DNA from: Microdochium bolleyi
Taxonomy: Eukaryota; Ascomycota; Sordariomycetes; Xylariales; Microdochiaceae
Length of the DNA stretch: 64,000 nucleotides
Direction of reading: 5' to 3'
NCBI GenBank assembly: GCA_001566295.1
Contig: KQ964245.1
Coordinates: forward strand, 2,857,524-2,921,523
Of the stretch, positions 58,019 through 64,000 are shown in pieces. The position numbers were made by a program, and so were the translations under genes. Position 1 is the first letter of the stretch; every line of letters starts with the position of its first letter. The notes below the pieces were generated by a model. That model searched no databases and was not told where the DNA came from. It saw nothing but the letters and a program-made list of their open reading frames with translations.

Positions 58019-60084
58019 TCAATCCAGTGGCCCATAGCGAAGGGGAGGACGGAAGTCGGAGTGCACCCTGTCCTTCATCCCGGCAGGAATGGGGCCCATC
58101 GCTTCAACGCCCTCGAGCAAGACGACCTGCTGGCCGGCCTGAATCCCCTCATGTCAGCACACTCTTGCACTCTCCACTGAGCGGTCCCGGAAACTTGGTA
58201 GGACAGAAACTTACGGCAAAGTGATGGATCATGTGGCAATGAAGCATGCTCGCAGCGGGGAATGTGATTTGATAGCGGATCGCCGTCCAGTCACCCGTCT
58301 GGTTGCCCAGTCTGCACCCGTCCCGGAGTGGCGGGTCGACAAAGTTGAAGTTGTGTACTATCTCCGGCTGTTGTTCTATGGCCTCGTCGACGGTCGCCCA
58401 GGGGAACCCGCCTGTGCCTGTGCCGATGATCCACGCCTTCGTGTTGTGCTTGTGGAACGGGTGCTGCGATGTCACGTTGGCGCCGTTGCTAAAGACGATG
58501 TCCACGACTGAGCCGTTGGTCATCATGCCCTTGCCGTTGGCATGTTCGTCAATCCGACTGCTACCATTATGCTCTCCGTCGCTACTATTGCTGCTGCCGT
58601 AGGTCGTCACGCCTCGCGAGTCGTCCTCCCAAAGGAGTGGGGGTAGCTGCTGGCGGAAAGCCTGGTGCGGGCCGATGTTCAGTGCCCACTGACTGGGCCC
58701 CGTCATGTTGACAAAGAACTTGAGCGTGTGGTCTGCCTCTGCCGGCGGTGGCCGCTCGGGGTACGGCGCGAGCCTCGTCTCTTCCATGAGGGCGGTGCTG
58801 GACGGCGAGATGAGGCTGCCATTGAGATGAACCCATGGTCGTGTGGTTGGCGGTTCAGCGCGCTTGGCTGTAGACATTCCGGGATACCGCAAGATTCCGA
58901 GACCTTGGATGATTTGCTCCCGGCGGAGCGAGGTCGCTCTGATCGCGTAGTCTCCGGGAGTCTGTTTCAGGCGGACGAGGATGCTACAGAACGGCCATCA
59001 GCCTCGTTTACTCGCAATAGCAACATCGGGAAATGACGACAAGGCCAAATCGTGTTTTCCATACCTTATGCGCTCACCAAGGTTGCAGTTTGCCGCATGC
59101 ACTCTCTGCGGATGCACAAACTCGCCGTCGGCAGCCACGACGTAGAACTCGTGCTCGTCGACACTGATCTGGAGCTCATGGTGCGCCCCGGAGTGGATAA
59201 AGTTGATCCACACCCACTCCTGGCCCTCCTCGGCCTGGAACACCTCGAGCTCCGTGTTGGTCTCCTCGCACCTCTGCTCGTTGGCATACAGTCCCTGGTT
59301 TGGCTGCGGCAGGCAGCCCAGCGAGTCCCGCCCGGTGCCGCCCACGGCCTCGAGCAGCTCCCGCGCGTGGCAGTACGTCCGCCCCCGGCCGTTGAACACG
59401 ATCGAGTTGCTGCACCACGGCACGATGCCCGTGTCGCGGTACATCATGAGCAGGATGTCCATCCCTTCGGCGTTCCAGTCGCTGATGACCACATGGTGAG
59501 GTCTCTGCTCCGCGGCGCGCATCTGCTCGATATCTCGCGGGCTGTCGGGCGAGATGAGTCCGTATGGTCGGGGACGCCACGCGGCTGGGCGGATCCAGAT
59601 GGGCCCGCGCATGCCGTCTGCGAAGGCCGGGCCGAAGTGCCCGTGGTAGAAGTAGCTCCCGTACTGCTGCTGCACGGTGAAGCGGTACGTGTACGTGTCC
59701 CGGGGCTGCATCGAGTACTGCGTGACGCCTGGGACGCCGTCGTTCCAAGGCCGGTCGACCTGGTAGATGCCGTGCCTGAGGATCACAGAAAGCAGCTGTG
59801 CGTCAGCTATTGCTGGTCAAGGAATCGAATAAGTGCGTTTATAAGGATGATCTGATGGAGTATTACCAGTGCATAGTCGTCTCTGCCGCAAGCTGGTTGT
59901 CGACAAGGACCTCGACCTCGTCGCCCTCATCGGCCTCGATCAGCGGCCCTGGGCTTTGGCCGTTGATGGCGAAAAGGGGACGCCCGTGGCCATCCGGTGC
60001 GCCCCACACGCTGGTGATGGTGAAGTTGTATGGCCTCGTTTGGGCTGCGATACTCGCCCCGGCGAGGAAGAAGATGAAGAGCAT
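58019..60084 (-). CDS. Secreted multicopper oxidase (laccase-like), all copper ligands present
   Basis: Four exons, 59867-60084, 59065-59775, 58215-58983 and 58019-58138; 605 residues. A signal peptide is clear (MLFIFFLAGASIAAQ). Three cupredoxin domains follow. Copper motifs: His72-Trp-His74-Gly (split by intron 1), His117-Gly-His119 (YFYHGHFGP), His484/487/489 (QHPFHKHNTKAW) and His558-Cys559-His560 with His564 (MLHCHMIHHF). The acceptor of exon 4 was placed at GGATTCAG because this restores the family spacing HF-x-x-G-x-QVVLLEG; an acceptor nine bases earlier adds three residues. With that choice the axial type-1 position is Gln569 instead of Met, Leu or Phe. The enzyme should oxidise phenols or other reductants and reduce O2 to water outside the cell. 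It is divergent from a copper-site-dead paralogue, 1.39 kb between starts. Confidence 0.9.
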
Positions 60085-61471
60085 TGTGCCGAGGAACCTT
60101 TTGCTCGTGGGCTGCCTGTACTGGCAAGAAGACTCAGACCAGAAGATGAGCAAGTACCACGAGGACTGGGCGGAACACGGCGTGGCGTAGCACACTGAGC
60201 AGGAAGCGGGACGAGAAGGGGGACCGGTGGCACCGCTCTCTCTTCTCTGCCTTATGCCCGCGGAATGCGAGTGCGCCTCGCCATCTGTGGACATCATTGA
60301 TATGCCGACAACAACTGGGACTGGCGCCCCGCTTCCATATCGCACGCCTCTCGATGCCTACCAAGATCAGCAGCCACTACACTCAGGAGAGAACTAGATA
60401 GCGATAGGGGACACGGACGTGGGTCCGCCCGCGAGTGGCGAGCATGCCGCGTAAGAAAACATATTCACAGACGGTGAACCATGTTGAGAAGAACTTACAG
60501 AAGTCCCAATTCTTCCTCATCTTGCCCTCAGGGTAACTAAGTGACCTGAGCGATCCGTGTGCACGGATGTGCCCTACAAAAGTGGTTTCGAGAGAGATAT
60601 ATGAGCTCAAAACGGCAGCTAGATCATCATCTGCCAGGAGTTCTCTCAGCTTGTACCTAAACTCCCGCGAGCCCTTCAGGATGACTGCTATCTCGCATCA
60701 GGTAGTCTCGAGCTTCACACGGGTCGTTGCCTGGAGACGCAGAGGAAACACGAAACCAATACACCAAGACGCTTTCTGCCTTTGTACAAACCAGCAGAAA
60801 TCTTTCGGTAGCTCGCCAACACAGGTATCAAAATTGCATGACACCGCCATGCGTGTCGAGTCATTGAGCTCTGACTCGGACAGTTCTCACTCACTCGCAC
60901 GCTCCGATCTGGAAGTTGTGAAAAAGAACAATACCGTTGTAACCTTGTCCACTTTTTAGCCTTTCCAGGGTCCCCCCCCCTCCCCTCCCAGTGGCCCTTA
61001 CCAGTCTGCAGTAGGACCCTCCTGACATGGGTCTTCGTGAGACATGAGTGCTGGAATAAGCTTCATCAAGTGGGCGGGCAGCGGCTCAGGGCGGGGACAC
61101 CCGCCACTGGGCGTGACCCCCAGGAACGGCGTGGCACCAGTGCACTCCGGAAAGGGGGTTTGAGTTTGCGCCATCGTCGGTCCAGAGGTCCAAACCGGTA
61201 GATGTGATGTCAATCCGCAAAGTCCGTGCAGAAAGAGTTTCGGGTCGACCGGCAGTTCTTGTTACTCCCAAGGGGTTACTCTTGGACTTCGTGGTACGAT
61301 GTTGGGTCAGGGTAGCGTATCCTTGGCCTGTTCGAGACGGGCTGCCCGCAGGGTTCACATGGTGAGGAGACGAGACACTACGGTCTATTACCTCTTCCTC
61401 GTTACAGATATTCAAGCAGTTCCTGCCTTCTCACAACCGCACCTCCAGGCGAAAAAGGTGTCACTTTCATC
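60085..61471. promoter_or_regulatory. Shared divergent promoter of the two multicopper-oxidase-family genes
   Basis: 1387 bp separate the two ATGs. A pyrimidine tract (CCCCCCCCTCCCCTCCC, about 60973-60989) lies roughly 490 bp upstream of the plus-strand gene. A 130-codon plus frame at 60567-60959 has no domain and I do not call it a gene. The arrangement allows common control of both genes. Confidence 0.5.
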
Positions 61472-63978
61472 ATGACCGTCGGGGAGAAACGCATCGAGCA
61501 CGACCCGCCGATCCGCTGGCGTGGTCTCAAGATCAAGGCTGCGGGAAAGACATTCCTTTCGGCAGTGATCGTGGTAGCAACATCACTTGGCATACTGCTC
61601 GCAAACCATCCGACATCGAGGGCGTACCTGGGCCGCTGGTTCGAGACGCACTGGCTCAACAACGAGCTGCTGACGCCAGAGCCAAAAGTCATCCGCAGGT
61701 ATGATCTCCAGGTCGGCACGAGGTGGATGAACCCAGGTGAGCGCCACGTTTACACGATCGCGTCCAGCAGCGTGCTTTTTTTACTTGGCTGACTGTTGCT
61801 GTGCGATTACCTACCAGATGGCGGCCGCTGGCGGCCCATGTATGTCTGCAACGGAGAATCACCGTGCCCGACGTTGTATGCAGAGGAAGGGGACGTTGTC
61901 GAGATCGAGGTGCACAGTGACAGCTACTTCCAGTCATCAATTCACTGGTACGTGCCAACCTGGAATCCTACCTAGAGACCTCAGCTGACAACCGAGAATC
62001 AGGGCTGGAGTTGGCTACAAGCAGTAGGTCACCAGGAAATTGCCCGGTGACGTTTTGTAGACTAACATGATCAAGTACTGGAGCGTGGCACGACGGGACC
62101 GCAGGTATCTCTCAGGCAAGCAAACCTTTCCCTGGCCGATGTTCCTGTGGCGCCGGAACTCAGAGTTTAACAATACGAACAGTACCCGACCTTGCCTCGA
62201 GGCAACCATACAATTGTCCACGACACGACCGGCGCCTGGGGCCTGAGCTGGTACGCAGACCACACAACTGCAGCATCGGTCGACGTGAGTCTGCTCCTAC
62301 CATCAAGGAGCGTAATACCCTTCCACGGATCTTGCTCACATCACATTGGACCTCATAGGGACTCTACGGCATGGTCTACGTAGCACCCAGCCGCGACCGG
62401 CTGCGACCGTACGGCCACCTCACCACCGACCCTGCTAAGCTCAAACAGATTATGAGCGCAGAGCATGCCATCCGCCATCTAGCAATCAAGAACCACCAGC
62501 ACAGGGACACCAACTGGAAATTGTTGCGCATGCGAGCCGAGGGGTCAGAGTATCACTGCTACAATTCAATCATTGTTAATGGTGAGTCCAGTGCAGTCCT
62601 TTTGAGCAAAATTATGGAGCTGATTACAGTGTTGTTTGAACAGGCAAGGGACGCAACTTGTGTCGTCCGAAAGGATACGAGCAACTCAATGGGCACGATC
62701 TGGACGAGACCGGATGTATCCAGCCGCCAGGGCTTCCTGCTGAGTCGTGTACGCCGAGCGAGGCGGATTTCGAGGTAGACACGACCTCAATGTTGCGACG
62801 TCTCATGCGTTACTCCGCTGACTTGAAGTGAAACACAGATCATAGAGACGCAGGGCCAGCGCTACATCATGATGAACCTGGTCAACATCGGTTTCGAGCA
62901 CGAGCTCCAGGTCTCGATCGACAAGCACAAGCTGGCTGTCGTGGCCAACGACGGCGGTTTTGTCATGCCTGAAGTGGCAGATGTAGGTGGTGTTCCTTCC
63001 GACGACCTTTGCTCCTGGATCACGGACTCCAATTATTAATATCCTGCTATTAGACGGTCTACATCCCCTGTGGCGCACGCGTTACTATACTCGTTGAGCT
63101 CGATCAGACACCCGCCGACTATACAATGCGGATGGTGTCAGTAAGCCAGCTCCAGAACCTGCAGGGTTTCGCCATCCTTCGTTATCCTGTAAGTGCCCCT
63201 CGCTCAAGTCGCCCATTGTACCACGACCCTTCGCAACGCAGCTCACCAACCGACATCTCCACAGGCAAAACGTCTCCCAGTTTACGGCCAGCCCATGCAG
63301 CTACCCCGAGTCAGCCCGGAAGCCAGCTGCATCCACCCGGACGGCGTGGTGGCCGAGAATTGCACGACCATTGATGCGCAGCGCTCTGCCCCCTTCCCGA
63401 GCCAGCCGCCACCCTCAGGTAGCGACAACCCGGACGGCAGCCATCATCCGCCAACAGCCGCTGCTGCAAAGACAGACTTCACATTCCGACTCTCCGCAGC
63501 ATCCCAGTCCTCAAAGACCGACAAGTACGCCCCGGAGTACCTCCTCAACTCCAAGCCCTGGCCGCTGTCCCGCGGCTCACTCAAGCCTCTGCTCTTCGCC
63601 AACCTCTCCAGCCCCGACGAGCACGAGCGGGCGCTGCTGGACAAGCCGGTCATCCACGGCATCCCGCTCGGCGCGGTGGTCGACCTGATCATCGAGAACA
63701 CGCTCAACGAGAGCATCCCGCTGTACAAGCACGGCGACCCGGCGTGGCTGCTGGGCGCGAGGGCGGACGAGAGGTTCGGCCACGGGAGTGTCGAGGAAGC
63801 CTTTGATGTCGCTGCTGCTGCTTCCGCAAAGTCTGTGGTCAGCAAGCATCTGAATCTAAAGGACCCGGCGCTCGTCGTCGTCCACGACCTCCCGCCGCTC
63901 GGGTGGAGCGTGCTGCGGTTCAAGGTGTCCGCGCAGGCGGCGACCATGATCCACGCAACGAAGCTGCGGTACTTCCTG
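61472..63978 (+). CDS. Membrane-anchored multicopper-oxidase paralogue lacking copper ligands (3' truncated)
   Basis: Ten exons are visible: 61472-61736, 61818-61947, 62003-62023, 62076-62115, 62183-62284, 62359-62581, 62644-62774, 62839-62982, 63054-63188 and 63265-63978. 635 residues are seen; a donor at 63979 starts an intron leaving the window. All junctions keep the frame; the fourth intron is GC-AG and exon 3 is only 21 nt. Residues 27-45 form a signal-anchor helix (KTFLSAVIVVATSLGILLA). Cupredoxin landmarks align with the neighbouring oxidase: GAWHDGTAGISQYPTLPRGN, GLYGMVYVAPSRDRLRPYGH, HELQVSIDKHKLAVVANDGG. The copper motifs have decayed: His131-Trp-Ala133; Ala177-Asp-His179; Ile548, Tyr551, His553; His627-Ala628-Thr629 with Tyr633. 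Seven of eleven ligands are gone, including the type-1 Cys, so oxidase activity is not expected. The intact reading frame argues for a selected non-catalytic role. Confidence 0.85.
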
Positions 63979-64000
63979 GTAAGTCTGGTCACAATCACCC

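Noticed and set aside
1..64000. Transposons, tRNA, dispersed 5S rRNA and CRISPR
   Set aside because: I saw no transposase or reverse-transcriptase motif, no terminal repeats, no convincing tRNA T-arm/A-box pair and no 5S core. CRISPR is not expected in a fungal nuclear genome. A covariance-model scan would be decisive for RNA genes.

Overview
The window reads as nuclear DNA of a filamentous ascomycete (Pezizomycotina, most likely Sordariomycetes). Genes are spaced and lie on both strands. They carry short introns (about 50-180 nt) with GT-AG ends and CTAAC-like branch sites, CT-rich leaders and GC-rich third positions. The products are fungal families: Zn2Cys6 and Gcr1-type regulators, an F-box protein, a rhodopsin-like seven-helix protein, Icp55, Dbf4, and a 26-residue copper metallothionein with the Neurospora cysteine spacing. 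All gene models were spliced by eye; exon limits are given in the entries.

Layout. 1-3.3 kb: the 3' part of a peroxisomal fatty acyl-CoA synthetase, a GNAT acetyltransferase and the metallothionein. 3.3-10 kb: an orphan two-helix membrane protein, a seven-exon hotdog thioesterase, and a divergent acidic nucleolar protein. 10-23 kb: a Gcr1-domain regulator, a conserved Ser-rich protein, a small secreted protein, and a Zn2Cys6 regulator. 23-32 kb: an F-box protein, an aminoglycoside-phosphotransferase-like kinase, a decayed coding stretch, and Dbf4. 33-46 kb: mitochondrial Icp55, an SREBP-type bHLH factor, a 5.8 kb gene-poor gap with a hexanucleotide repeat, and a TMEM135-like membrane protein. 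45.7-56.5 kb: a HpcH/HpaI-type aldolase, a sedoheptulose-bisphosphatase-like histidine phosphatase, a BTB-like protein and the rhodopsin-like protein. 58-64 kb: two multicopper-oxidase-family genes transcribed away from each other.

Most genes are unlinked housekeeping or regulatory loci rather than one pathway. The exception is the right end. One member of the oxidase pair has every copper ligand but a Gln at the axial type-1 position. Its divergent partner has the same family architecture but has lost 7 of 11 ligands, including the type-1 Cys, and carries an N-terminal membrane anchor. An active secreted oxidase beside an anchored, copper-site-dead paralogue is the most unusual thing here. 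It could be a heteromeric or scaffolded oxidase system; that functional link is inference.

Other points of interest are a Cys-free small secreted protein, a decayed locus at 27.5-29.3 kb and a lineage-specific membrane protein. I found no convincing tRNA, rRNA, transposon or CRISPR array.
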